From JAOUEA01 sp035249905 (GTDB lineage Bacteria > Actinomycetota > UBA4738 > HRBIN12), in NCBI GenBank assembly GCA_035249905.1, contig DATFFT010000122.1, forward strand, positions 1-21,045: a stretch of 21,045 nucleotides of DNA, given 5' to 3'. This document shows, one piece after another, positions 1 to 7,306 of this stretch. Under the pieces are notes generated by a model. It was not told the origin of the DNA. It made no database searches and worked only from the letters and a program-made list of their open reading frames with translations. The translations under genes were made by a program, and so were the position numbers. Every line of letters begins with the position of its first letter. Position 1 is the stretch's first letter.

Positions 1-1
1 G

Positions 2-289
2 CTCCGCAGGTTCGGCGCGGAGCGGACCTGGAGGCATCCGCCGGTCTTCAACGCCGTCTGGTTCCGGAACCTGTTGGCGCTGAGCACGGCCGGGAGGGTC
101 GACGGGCTCCGCGGGGCGCTCGACGCATACCTGGCGCGGGCTTGGCGCGTGGGCCGCGATGCCGACGGACTGTTCACGGCCGGGGGCATCGGCACCTACG
201 ACGGCGCGCCCGCGATCGACGCAGGGGGTGTCGTTCAGCTCTATGCCCTCCGGGCCTGGCCGCGGGAACGCCTCACGCTGGTGTGTTGA
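2..289 (+). CDS. C-terminal fragment of a GH76-like glycoside hydrolase (5' end outside window)
   Basis: The reading frame is open from base 2 to a TGA at 287-289, so the start lies left of the window. About 95 residues are visible. The fragment includes FNAVWFRNLLAL, a helix around DAYLARAWRVGRD, then LFTAGGIGTYDG and a final VQLYALRAWPRERL. This pattern resembles, from memory, the last helices of actinobacterial (alpha/alpha)6-barrel proteins annotated as glycoside hydrolase family 76 (alpha-1,6-mannanase type). No catalytic residues fall in this part, so activity cannot be judged. The gene converges on the glutamine amidotransferase gene and overlaps its 3' end by 17 bases. An internal ATG at 74 is in frame, but conserved-looking sequence continues upstream of it, so the protein is treated as truncated by the window edge. 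The family call is tentative; another alpha-barrel enzyme is possible. Confidence 0.5.
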   Translation, partial: LRRFGAERTWRHPPVFNAVWFRNLLALSTAGRVDGLRGALDAYLARAWRVGRDADGLFTAGGIGTYDGAPAIDAGGVVQLYALRAWPRERLTLVC

Positions 290-947
290 CGTCGCCCAGG
301 AACCGATCGAGGAAGGCGTCAGCCCGGGCTCTTCCATCTGGCTCGTTGCGCCGCAGCTCGGCGAGCGTCGCGTGGGGGTCAATCCCCGCCTCGTGGAAGT
401 CCGCGTCGTCGTACGCGAGCCAGGCCGAGACGATCTCGGCGGTGGCCTCCGGATGGAACTGCACGAGCAGGTGCGGTCCGAGCGTGTACGCCTGCGGCCC
501 CGCTTCCGTGCGAGCAACGACGGTCGCCTCGTCGGGCGGGCCGAACGTGTCGCCGTGCCACATGAACCACGGGCCCGCCGGCACGAGATCGGGATCGTCC
601 GTCTGCACTTCGTGCAGTCCCACTTCCTTGTCGCGGGCTCGCGCGACCCATCCGCCGTTCGCCTCGGCGAACGCCTGCGCTCCGAAGCAGATGCCGAGTA
701 CCGGCACCTCGCGCGCGACCGCCTCACGGAGACGCTCGAGCAGATCCCCGATCCACCGACGGACCTCCTCGCCGTAGACCGACCACGGAGCGCCGGTGAC
801 GACGACCGCGTCGAACCCGTCGAGCGCGGGCGGTGGACCGTCGGCATCGAGCACGTGCTCGACGACTTCCGCGCCTCGGTCGATCAGGCTCGCACCGACA
901 TGACCGGTCCGGGACAGTTCCTGCGGCTTCAGCACGAGCACGCGCAT
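273..947 (-). CDS. Class I glutamine amidotransferase-like protein
   Basis: A 224-residue protein with a complete class I glutamine amidotransferase triad: nucleophile Cys87 in GICFGAQ, and His165 with Glu167 in VQFHPEA. These proteins hydrolyse glutamine to release ammonia, or act as gamma-glutamyl peptidases. The size and the N-terminus MRVLVLKPQE fit stand-alone members related to the GuaA amidotransferase domain. No synthase partner domain is fused or adjacent, so the acceptor is unknown. The ATG at 947-945 was chosen because the core fold starts there and because it overlaps the TGA of the upstream MetE-type gene (TGATG on the minus strand), which suggests translational coupling. An in-frame start farther upstream would add a basic, low-complexity extension lying inside the neighbouring gene. 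The annotation as an amidotransferase-fold enzyme is secure; the substrate is not. Confidence 0.88.
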   Translation of the reverse strand: MRVLVLKPQELSRTGHVGASLIDRGAEVVEHVLDADGPPPALDGFDAVVVTGAPWSVYGEEVRRWIGDLLERLREAVAREVPVLGICFGAQAFAEANGGWVARARDKEVGLHEVQTDDPDLVPAGPWFMWHGDTFGPPDEATVVARTEAGPQAYTLGPHLLVQFHPEATAEIVSAWLAYDDADFHEAGIDPHATLAELRRNEPDGRARADAFLDRFLGDVNTPA

Positions 948-2059
948 CAACGGCCGCCCCAGAGGCGGTCGGCCACCTTTCCGACGAGGTCGAGCTTGCG
1001 CCACTGCGCCTGTTCGTTCGTCTCGTTGCCGACCATCACGCTCGCGAAGCCGCACTGCGGACTGATCGCGAGCCGTTCCATGCCGCCCGCATATCCGGCA
1101 GCTTCCTCCATCCGGCGCACGAGGTCGTCCTCGTCTTCGAGCTTCGGTGTCTTCGAGCTGATCAGCCCCATGACCATGAGGCTTCCTTCCCGCAGATGAC
1201 GCACCGGGGCGTAGCCCCCGTCGCGGCCCTCGTCATCCCATTCCACGAGGAACGCGTCGTAGGGAAGCCCGCCGAACACTCGCTCGGCGACCGGCTCGAG
1301 CGATCCCTCGCACATCCACGACGAGCGGAAGTTCCCGCGGCAGATGTGCAGAGCCACCGTCACACCGTCGGGGATGCCCTCGACCACGGCCGCGTCGGCG
1401 GCGAGCGCTCGGCTGATCAGCGCTTCCACGTCATGTCCTGCTCCCTCGAACCTCGCGATCCATGCGGGGTCGATCAGGTAGGGGTACAGGGGGAAGTCGA
1501 ACTGCAACCGGGTACCTGGTGCCACGGCCAGGATGTCTCGGACGAGCTGCTGTTCGATCCTGATGGCCTCGTCCGCGAACGCCTCGACCGACTCGTAGGC
1601 GTCAGCCACAGTCGTGAACGGGTGAAGGAAGTTGGACGCTGCCGGAAGCGTCACCTTGAACGGGAAGCCGTCGGCCGCGTTCGCCAGGAAGGCAGCCTCA
1701 CGTGCCGCGGGCGAATCGACCTGCTCCAGAGGCTCGACCACTTCGTGTACACCCAGCTCGACGCCCTCGCCGCGCTCGTTGCGGAAGGTGACGGTTTTTC
1801 CGATACGGACGCCGCTGACCGCGTCGTAGAACGAATCCATGAACATCCACCGACGGAACTCGCCGTCGGTGACGACGTCGAGGCCGCAGTCGCGCTGGCG
1901 CCGGATCGCCTCGCGGATCGCCACGTCCTCGACCTCACGCAGCGATGAGCGGTCTTTCCCTCGCTCCTCGCTGACCGCGGCGCGCAGCGCCGGCGGTCTC
2001 AGGAGGGAACCGACAACCTCGGCGCGGGCTGGAGTGCGAGGGCTTCGGCTCGTCGTCAT
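947..2059 (-). CDS. Cobalamin-independent methionine synthase (MetE C-terminal-type) family methyltransferase
   Basis: A 370-residue protein of the UROD/MetE-like TIM-barrel family. It corresponds to only the catalytic C-terminal half of full MetE (about 750 residues). The zinc-site pattern is present: His238 and Cys240 in LHICRGN, Glu273 in LVEWDDE, and Cys336 in SPQCGF. The N-terminal EVVGSLLRPP and DVVTDGEFRR are also typical. Such short proteins transfer a methyl or related group to or from a thiol; examples are core methionine synthases and the epoxyalkane:coenzyme M transferase family. Without the N-terminal folate domain, use of polyglutamyl methyl-THF is not assured. The start ATG at 2059 lies just before the first conserved segment; a longer reading frame would add about 64 Arg/Gly-rich residues overlapping the upstream gene. 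It is preceded by the PH-like gene (74-base gap) and coupled to the amidotransferase. Confidence 0.87.
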   Translation of the reverse strand: MTTSRSPRTPARAEVVGSLLRPPALRAAVSEERGKDRSSLREVEDVAIREAIRRQRDCGLDVVTDGEFRRWMFMDSFYDAVSGVRIGKTVTFRNERGEGVELGVHEVVEPLEQVDSPAAREAAFLANAADGFPFKVTLPAASNFLHPFTTVADAYESVEAFADEAIRIEQQLVRDILAVAPGTRLQFDFPLYPYLIDPAWIARFEGAGHDVEALISRALAADAAVVEGIPDGVTVALHICRGNFRSSWMCEGSLEPVAERVFGGLPYDAFLVEWDDEGRDGGYAPVRHLREGSLMVMGLISSKTPKLEDEDDLVRRMEEAAGYAGGMERLAISPQCGFASVMVGNETNEQAQWRKLDLVGKVADRLWGGR

Positions 2060-2133
2060 CACGTCGGCCGCGAGTTTACGGCCGGGCGCAGCAACGACCC
2101 GACGACCTCGGTGCGGGGCCGGCTTCCGGCCCG

Positions 2134-2655
2134 TCACTCCTCGGCCTCTGGCGGCTCGACCTCCTCGGCCTCTGGCGGCTCGACCTCCTCGGTTTCCAGC
2201 GCCTCGATCACGGCCTTCGCGTGGGCCGGTCCGATGCGATTGCCCTCCCACTGATAGCTGCGGTCCGAATCCGGATCCTCGACCGTGAGCGTTCGCACGT
2301 TGACCCGGCCGTGCACGGTGAAGCGCACCTTCGAGCGGTCGAACGCGGCGAACGTCTCCCGCGGCTTCCAGCCGACGGCGTGCTGGTCACACGCGATCGC
2401 GTACAGCGTCGCGGGCGTTACCGCGAGCATCGTCCATCGTGGCACGCCGTCGACGTGGGACATCGTCCGTCCCGACTCGACCGCTGCGGCCGCCCCTACG
2501 AGCTCGCCCACGATGTTGTCGGTCGCGAAGCCCGCTCCGGCGGCGCCGACCATGCCACCCGTGGAGCCTCGCGGCTGGAAGATGCCCGCTGCGACCACAT
2601 GCTCGCCCTCGCCCAGGAACGCCTGTGCTTCCTCGATCAGCTTCTCGTCGCTCAT
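2134..2655 (-). CDS. Hypothetical protein with PH-like C-terminal region and acidic repeat tail
   Basis: A 173-residue protein of no family I can name with confidence. The N-terminus (MSDEKLIEEAQAFL) is helical and acidic. Residues about 30-60 are Gly/Ala-rich (GGMVGAAGAG, ELVGAAAAV). Residues about 75-155 resemble a bacterial PH-like strand pattern (MLAVTPATLYAIACD, then KVRFTVHGRVNVRTLTV). The end is a duplicated acidic octapeptide EVEPPEAE. The start ATG at 2655 has a good ribosome binding site: GGGGAG about 7 bases upstream on the minus strand. It is the first gene of a probable operon with the MetE-type and amidotransferase genes. There is no signal peptide and no clear membrane helix. 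The coding call rests on codon bias, the ribosome site and length; the function is unknown. Confidence 0.72.
   Translation of the reverse strand: MSDEKLIEEAQAFLGEGEHVVAAGIFQPRGSTGGMVGAAGAGFATDNIVGELVGAAAAVESGRTMSHVDGVPRWTMLAVTPATLYAIACDQHAVGWKPRETFAAFDRSKVRFTVHGRVNVRTLTVEDPDSDRSYQWEGNRIGPAHAKAVIEALETEEVEPPEAEEVEPPEAEE
2137..2184 (-). repeat. 24-bp tandem duplication encoding EVEPPEAE twice
   Basis: Two identical 24-base units (2137-2160 and 2161-2184) followed by a partial third copy of 8 bases (2185-2192). The unit is a multiple of three, so the protein gains an eight-residue acidic, proline-containing repeat at its C-terminus and stays in frame. Such a sequence is prone to slippage, so copy number may vary between strains. 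Confidence 0.9.
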
Positions 2656-2733
2656 CTCCGGCTCCCCTCGGTCGATCGCCCAGTCTAGGTCCCTTCCCCA
2701 CGGTGGGCCTGGGGGCGTCCGCGTGGAACCCGG

Positions 2734-3009
2734 ATGGTGCTTTCATGGGCTCGAGCGTCGACCCATGCTCGGCTCGTGCGATCGAGGATCACGGCTCTTT
2801 CGTTGATGGTGCTCGGGCTCGTGGCGTGTGCCGAGTGGCCTCCGCGGGTCGTGCCGCGGCCGACACCGGATCGGCCACCGCCCACGTAGGACCGTCGGTC
2901 TGCCCGCATCCTCGCGGACGAGATCGGGGTTTCCGGCGGAGCCGGCGACTCGCCGTGGGCGCGCATGGTTCCCGAGGCGCGCGCCGCGATCGGGGCCTGC
3001 GGGGGGTGA
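2734..3009 (+). pseudogene. Candidate small lipoprotein gene with an internal in-frame TAG
   Basis: This is the only gene-like content of the 390-base gap between the PH-like gene and the peptidase. From GTG 2776 the frame reads a short basic n-region, a hydrophobic stretch (TALSLMVLGLVAC) and a lipobox LVAC, then a proline-rich linker. A TAG at 2887-2889 stops it after 37 residues. The same frame then stays open for 40 more codons, with G or C at most third positions, and includes ILADEIGVSGG and GDSPWARMVPEARAAIGAC. It ends at TGA 3007-3009, which overlaps a perfect hairpin. An in-frame ATG at 2734 is an alternative start. No convincing ribosome binding site precedes either start. Readings: a recently inactivated lipoprotein, a sequencing error, or a genuine 37-residue lipopeptide with unrelated sequence after it. 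The preserved coding bias after the TAG favours the first two. Confidence 0.5.
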
Positions 3010-3035
3010 GGGGACGGGCCGGAGCCCGTCCCCTC
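3008..3035. terminator. Perfect 12-bp GC-rich hairpin between convergent genes
   Basis: Arms 3008-3019 and 3024-3035 are perfect reverse complements around the 4-base loop CGGA. The hairpin sits between the end of the plus-strand small lipoprotein candidate and the stop codon of the minus-strand peptidase, so it could terminate transcription from both sides. Neither side has a T-run, which is common for GC-rich actinobacterial hairpin terminators. Terminator function is an inference; the inverted repeat is seen directly. Confidence 0.75.
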
Positions 3036-3045
3036 GATGCCGCCT

Positions 3046-5721
3046 CTAGGCAGCTTCGTCGGTCAGGTTCGACCAGAGAGCCGCCCGGCCGATCAGCGCC
3101 CACTCCCGCTCCGCGTCGCCCCTCGAGAAGGGGTTGGCCGCCAGTGCGAGGTACCGGCTGTCGACGGTCGTCGGTCCGTGGACGACCACGGGAGCGTCGA
3201 GCGCCCCGAGCGAATCCGCCGAGGTGCGATCGCGCCACAAGCCTGCGACGAATAGCTCCGTGTCGGTCGCCGGATAGCTTCCCGCGACCGTGGCACCGCC
3301 GGGCACCGTCGACAGGTACGTGAGGTCGCTCGGCAGGAACAGGAAGTCCTGCTCCGGATATCCGCCGGTCAGCGGACTCGCGAGCGCTCCGGTGTTGTCC
3401 CACCGGGCGATCCCGCCGCCTGCCTCCGCGCTGCCCTCCTCGATCTGGTCGACCAGCCCGGCATCGGTCATGAACGTGAAGTTGTCGTCGTCCTGACTCG
3501 TGCCGATGTAGCCACCGCCGCGCTGGAAGAACGCGTCGAGGCGATCTCGCGCGAGCTGGTTCGTCGTCGAGGGGTAGTCCTGGCCCGCGTTGTAGATCAC
3601 GTCGAACGCCTCGAGCGGATCGTCGGCAGCGTTCTGCAGCGAGTTCGGCCCGTTCGTGACCTGCACCAACTGCGCGTCGGAGCCGAACAGCTGCTCCAAC
3701 GACCAGAGCGTGTCACTGCGGTTCGTGTTGTTCACGAGCACGGCGACCCTCGGGGCCTCGGTCACCAGCGTGGTGTCTGGCTTGGCGCCGCGACCTCGCT
3801 CGAACCACAGACCGGTCGCCAGACCCACGACGTCGAGCGAGTCCTCCGCTTCCCTGGGGAAGATAAGCGATCCGGCCGGCATGTCCCCGGCGGACTCGCT
3901 CGTGAAGGCATGCTCGGCGATCTCGCCGTCGAGCCCCGACCTGAGCAGATCCAGGACGGCCCTGAACTCGACCGCTCCACGGATGTCGACGGCGTACCAA
4001 TCGGCCGGCCCGCCTCCGCGGACCCCGCCCTCGAGCTCGTTGACCGACGAGATCTGCCGGCTCATGGGGCTGAAGCCTTGCGCGCCCGTGGGGATCTCCA
4101 CCGTGTCGGCCCCCCACAGGAGCCCGTGGCTCCACGCACCGGGTGGCGCGTAGAGCTGCGTGATGCGGTCGGAGATGTCCTGCCCCGCGGCGAGCGCGGT
4201 CATCGCGAAACCGCGGAACGGCTGATCCATCGGCACCAGGTAGGAGTCCCTGGGGAAGGTCTGTCCTTGCCACGTGTAGGGCTGCTGCAGCCGGTGAACC
4301 TCGACGCCGTTGTCCAGGAGCCACTGCGCGAGGCGGTTGGCCTCGGCCTCGCTCCGCTGACCGCCGTCACCGGACGCGAACCCGCCAGCCTCCTTCTGGA
4401 ACGGGATCACGAAGGCCGTCGGGTACGGCACCATCCAGTTGTGCTCGGCCTCCGCGAATCCCCGGCTCTGAAGGAGCGGGTTGTCGCAGCAGTTGGGCCG
4501 TGGCGCGCTCGACACTCCGCGGCGGTAGATCTCGAACTGGTCGTGGAGCATGTCGGTCCGGTTGTCGATCCAGAACTCGGCCGACGAGTAGAAGCCGACG
4601 TACTGAGCCTGCTTCGACCCGATACGGCCGCCGCAGGAACCACTGCACATCTCCAGCGTCGAGCCGTCGACGCCGTAGAACGCGGCGTAGGTCTGCGTGT
4701 AGAAGGGACCCCAATCGTCCCAGCCTTCCGCGATCGCCGGGTTGCCGGTCGTCCCCCCGCCGTCCTGGTCGTACTGGTTCACGGGCCGCTGGATCCCGAA
4801 ACCGATCGCGGCGAGCGCCGCTTCGTTCGCGTCCAGACGGCGCTGGTTCCAATTGAGGAACAGGTCGTACTCGAGACCCGGGTTGTGCGGCTTGGTGAGT
4901 CCGTCGATCAGGGTCGGGTTCGCGTAACCGTGCATCGCCAGCATCACGGGGGCGAGCCACTCGAGCTGGAATGCGATGTTGAAGCGCATCTCGGGTTGCG
5001 ACTGCACGAGCAGGTCGCGGTTCATGTCGAACCCGTTCGCGTTCTGGCGGGTCCCGCGGAACCGGCCGTCGGGGTTCGTCGTCGGGATGACAACGACGAC
5101 CGCGTGATCGAGGATCGCGTCCACGATCGGCACCTGCCCGTATGGGGTGGTGACCAGATCGCGGAGCACCTGCATCATCGCGTCGGTGCCTTCTCGTTCG
5201 CCGCCGTGGATGTTCGCCTCGATGAAGATCGGGATCTTCACCTCGCCGCCGAACGACGCGAGCATCGATTGCGCACGAGCGGGGTCGGAGAGCATCGTCG
5301 ATCTGAGCTGCTGCCAGTTGGCGTAGTCACGCCGCTGGGCGTCGGATTCCATCGCGTTGACCACGACGCCGTACATGTCGCGGCCCTGCGTCGACTGCCC
5401 GATCACCTCGTAGGTCATGCGCTCCGGGATCCCGGCGGCAGCGCCCTCGGCCAGGATCTGATCGAGCGTGCAGCCGATCGCCTCCTGGGGGATGATCGCG
5501 AGCGGGGGGCCTTGCAGGTTCGCGATCGATGATCCCGGCGTCGGTGGCGCGCACCATTCCTCGCCGTACGTCGGGCCGAGGCCCGCCGAGATCGGATTGC
5601 CGTCCCACGGTGGAACCGTCTGCGCGCTCGCCGGCAGGGCGACCGCGATCAGCGGCAGGGCGATGACGAGGGTCAGGACGAACGATGCGCGTGCGGACAC
5701 GAACGTTCGTGTGCTTCTCAC
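3046..5721 (-). CDS. Secreted M14 family zinc carboxypeptidase-like protein with C-terminal ThuA/GATase-like region
   Basis: An 891-residue protein, much longer than a bare M14 domain (about 300). It begins with a Sec signal peptide: basic MRSTRTFVSAR, a hydrophobic core, and probable cleavage after LPASA (residue 33). The zinc and catalytic pattern is intact: His172 and Glu175 in NIHGGERE, His264 in MLAMHGY, and catalytic Glu357 in DGSTLEMC. Substrate-binding residues are suggested by Arg225 and by Asn234-Arg235 in FDMNRD. Residues about 645-760 (RVAVLVNNTN, then DVIYNAG, then FFQRGGGYIG) look like a ThuA/GATase-fold domain. It probably cleaves C-terminal residues or peptidoglycan-like peptides outside the cell. 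The start is GTG at 5721-5719, with GGAGGT at 5733-5728 and 6-base spacing. It appears to be monocistronic, with the 3008-3035 hairpin just past its stop. Confidence 0.9.
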   Translation of the reverse strand: MRSTRTFVSARASFVLTLVIALPLIAVALPASAQTVPPWDGNPISAGLGPTYGEEWCAPPTPGSSIANLQGPPLAIIPQEAIGCTLDQILAEGAAAGIPERMTYEVIGQSTQGRDMYGVVVNAMESDAQRRDYANWQQLRSTMLSDPARAQSMLASFGGEVKIPIFIEANIHGGEREGTDAMMQVLRDLVTTPYGQVPIVDAILDHAVVVVIPTTNPDGRFRGTRQNANGFDMNRDLLVQSQPEMRFNIAFQLEWLAPVMLAMHGYANPTLIDGLTKPHNPGLEYDLFLNWNQRRLDANEAALAAIGFGIQRPVNQYDQDGGGTTGNPAIAEGWDDWGPFYTQTYAAFYGVDGSTLEMCSGSCGGRIGSKQAQYVGFYSSAEFWIDNRTDMLHDQFEIYRRGVSSAPRPNCCDNPLLQSRGFAEAEHNWMVPYPTAFVIPFQKEAGGFASGDGGQRSEAEANRLAQWLLDNGVEVHRLQQPYTWQGQTFPRDSYLVPMDQPFRGFAMTALAAGQDISDRITQLYAPPGAWSHGLLWGADTVEIPTGAQGFSPMSRQISSVNELEGGVRGGGPADWYAVDIRGAVEFRAVLDLLRSGLDGEIAEHAFTSESAGDMPAGSLIFPREAEDSLDVVGLATGLWFERGRGAKPDTTLVTEAPRVAVLVNNTNRSDTLWSLEQLFGSDAQLVQVTNGPNSLQNAADDPLEAFDVIYNAGQDYPSTTNQLARDRLDAFFQRGGGYIGTSQDDDNFTFMTDAGLVDQIEEGSAEAGGGIARWDNTGALASPLTGGYPEQDFLFLPSDLTYLSTVPGGATVAGSYPATDTELFVAGLWRDRTSADSLGALDAPVVVHGPTTVDSRYLALAANPFSRGDAEREWALIGRAALWSNLTDEAA
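5697..5712. promoter_or_regulatory. 16-bp perfect palindrome at the start of the peptidase gene
   Basis: ACACGAACGTTCGTGT is fully self-complementary and covers codons 4-8 of the peptidase, 7 bases inside its GTG start. It could be a protein-binding site or a small mRNA hairpin near the ribosome site. It contains CGAA and TTCG, but in the opposite order from the operator motif found near the P450 and hpa genes, so it is not counted as a copy of that motif. Regulatory role is a guess. Confidence 0.35.
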
Positions 5722-5996
5722 GGGGGGACCTCCATATGTCTGGGGGTGGGCGCGGGGCCGACGCCCGGGGGTAGACCCTCGATCGGGGAAGTCACGGAGG
5801 CCCTCGCGCGCGGGCGTGAGCGACGTTGATCGTCAGGCGTTCTCGGTGCCGAGTGTCGTACACGGGCGGGGCTCCCGGCTCCCCCTCTGGGAGGGACCTA
5901 GGTCCAGCGAACACCTGCCCGGAGACCCTGTCAAATCGGAACCGATGCGCGGCAAGGAATCGGAAGCGTGTCCCTGTCCCCCGAGGAGGCCCTTCC
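5722..5996. other. Intergenic region between P450 and peptidase
   Basis: These 275 bases hold the peptidase ribosome site (5728-5733) and presumably its promoter. A minus-strand TTGACA at 5934-5929 is a perfect -35 hexamer, but no good -10 lies 16-18 bases beyond it. A 12-bp palindrome GGACCTAGGTCC lies at 5894-5905. I see no convincing terminator for the upstream P450 and no gene here. Confidence 0.45.
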
Positions 5997-7187
5997 CTAT
6001 CCCCCAGACGGCCGACCGTGCCACGACACCCAGAGCGAATCCGGGGCGCGGAACTCCCACCCCGAGAGCGTGACCGGTCGATCGGCGTCGAGCCTGAGCC
6101 CGGGCAGGCGGTCGAGCGCGAGATCGAGCGTGACCCGCGCGAGGTGCCTGCCGAACCAGGCGCCGAGGCAGAAGTGGGTGCCGGCCGAGAACGCGAGGTG
6201 GGCGCCTTCCCTGCGATGGATATCGAACCGATCGGGCTCCGTCCAGCGATCCGGGTCGCGATTCGCCGACGAGAGCACCGCCCCGATCAGCGAGCCGGCC
6301 TCGAGCCCGGTTCCCGCCAGCTCGACGTCGCGCGTCGCCTGGCGGGTCGCCGTGCCGACCGGACCCGCCCACCGCAGCGTCTCCTCGACCGCGGCCTTCA
6401 CGAGCGAGCGGTCCTCACGAACCTCATCGAGCTGGGCGGGGTTCGACAGCAGCGCCCACAACGTGAGCGCGATCACGTCGCGCGGCTCCTGCAAGCCCCC
6501 CGAGAGCATCAGCGTCGTGTTGGCGACGATCTGCTCGCGCGACATGCGCCGCCCGTCCTCCTCGTGGTGCAGCATCCACGAGAGCACGGAGCCGTCGGGC
6601 TCGTCGGCCAGCCGGTCGAGCACCTCGCCGATCGCCGCGTGGAGCGCGGCGGCGGCCTCGTCCGCCGGCGCCTGCTTCTCGGGGTCCGCCTCGAAGTTCG
6701 CGAGCCCGGGCATCAGACCCTCGTTCCAGTGGAGGATGTCCTGCCACGGCACGGCTTCGAGCCCGAGCATGAAGCAGAGGGACCGGACGCTCATCGGGTC
6801 GGCGTACTCACGGAACAGGTCGGCGTGTCCACGGCCGGCCAGACCGTCGAGCAGCTCCCCCGCGAGCCGGGGGATCATGCCCTGCGTGCGTTCCTCGACG
6901 TCGCGAGGGCGGAACGGCGGCTCGGTGATCGCCCTGATCCAGCGCTGTTCCGGCCCTTCCATGCCGAGCATGTTCACGCCCATCGTGCGGTTCAGCGTCG
7001 ACGGTTCGGTCGCGGCGGTGAACGTCTCTGGGTCGGTGGCGACGCGTTTGACGTCGTCGTGACGGGTCACGAGCCAGAGCCCCACCGCCGGCACGAAACT
7101 CACCGGCTCCTCGTCGCGCAGGCGTTCGTAGATGGGATATGGATCGCGCTCGAGGTCCTGGAGCGCGATCGACTCGCCGACCGTCAC
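5997..7187 (-). CDS. Cytochrome P450 with atypical I-helix
   Basis: A 396-residue soluble bacterial class I P450. The heme-thiolate loop is FSAGTHFCLGAWFGR with Cys340. The K-helix ExxR is Glu269-Thr-Leu-Arg272 in VEETLRW. The I-helix segment reads LSGGLQEPRD (about 228-237), where most P450s have AGxxTT: the acid is kept as Glu234, but the following alcohol residue is proline. This suggests altered oxygen activation or a peroxide-type or unusual reaction. The start is GTG 7187-7185, preceded by AAGGAGG about 9 bases upstream on the minus strand; the next methionine upstream would add a low-complexity Arg-rich leader. It diverges from the glutamine-synthetase-like gene across 119 bases. No ferredoxin or reductase gene is in the window, so electron partners must be encoded elsewhere. 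The substrate is unknown. Confidence 0.92.
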   Translation of the reverse strand: MTVGESIALQDLERDPYPIYERLRDEEPVSFVPAVGLWLVTRHDDVKRVATDPETFTAATEPSTLNRTMGVNMLGMEGPEQRWIRAITEPPFRPRDVEERTQGMIPRLAGELLDGLAGRGHADLFREYADPMSVRSLCFMLGLEAVPWQDILHWNEGLMPGLANFEADPEKQAPADEAAAALHAAIGEVLDRLADEPDGSVLSWMLHHEEDGRRMSREQIVANTTLMLSGGLQEPRDVIALTLWALLSNPAQLDEVREDRSLVKAAVEETLRWAGPVGTATRQATRDVELAGTGLEAGSLIGAVLSSANRDPDRWTEPDRFDIHRREGAHLAFSAGTHFCLGAWFGRHLARVTLDLALDRLPGLRLDADRPVTLSGWEFRAPDSLWVSWHGRPSGG

Positions 7188-7306
7188 GGACCGTCGCCTC
7201 CTTCGCGCGCCTCCGCCGGAGGGCGTATCTTGCGCGCACACGACCGGGCCGCGCAAACCTCGGCGCGACCCGGTACGGTTCAGTTCCGACCGCCTCAGGG
7301 GGGTTC

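Noticed and set aside
656..673. CGTTCG-N6-CGAACG inverted repeat resembling the operator
   Set aside because: It lies inside the amidotransferase coding region and its spacer is 6, not 4; probably a codon-composition effect.
3910..5532. 540-codon plus-strand open frame opposite the peptidase
   Set aside because: The opposite strand encodes an M14 peptidase with signal peptide and catalytic residues; this frame has no motif or ribosome site.
5894..5905. 12-bp palindrome GGACCTAGGTCC
   Set aside because: Isolated, not repeated elsewhere in the window, and without clear position relative to a promoter; chance is plausible.
5929..5934. Minus-strand TTGACA as peptidase promoter
   Set aside because: No acceptable -10 hexamer at 16-18 bases spacing; noted only in the intergenic entry.
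7274..7290. Possible operator copy before the glutamine-synthetase-like gene (TACGGT followed by TCAGTTCCGACC)
   Set aside because: The -10-like hexamer matches but the following bases fit the 14-mer poorly, so it was not added to the regulon.
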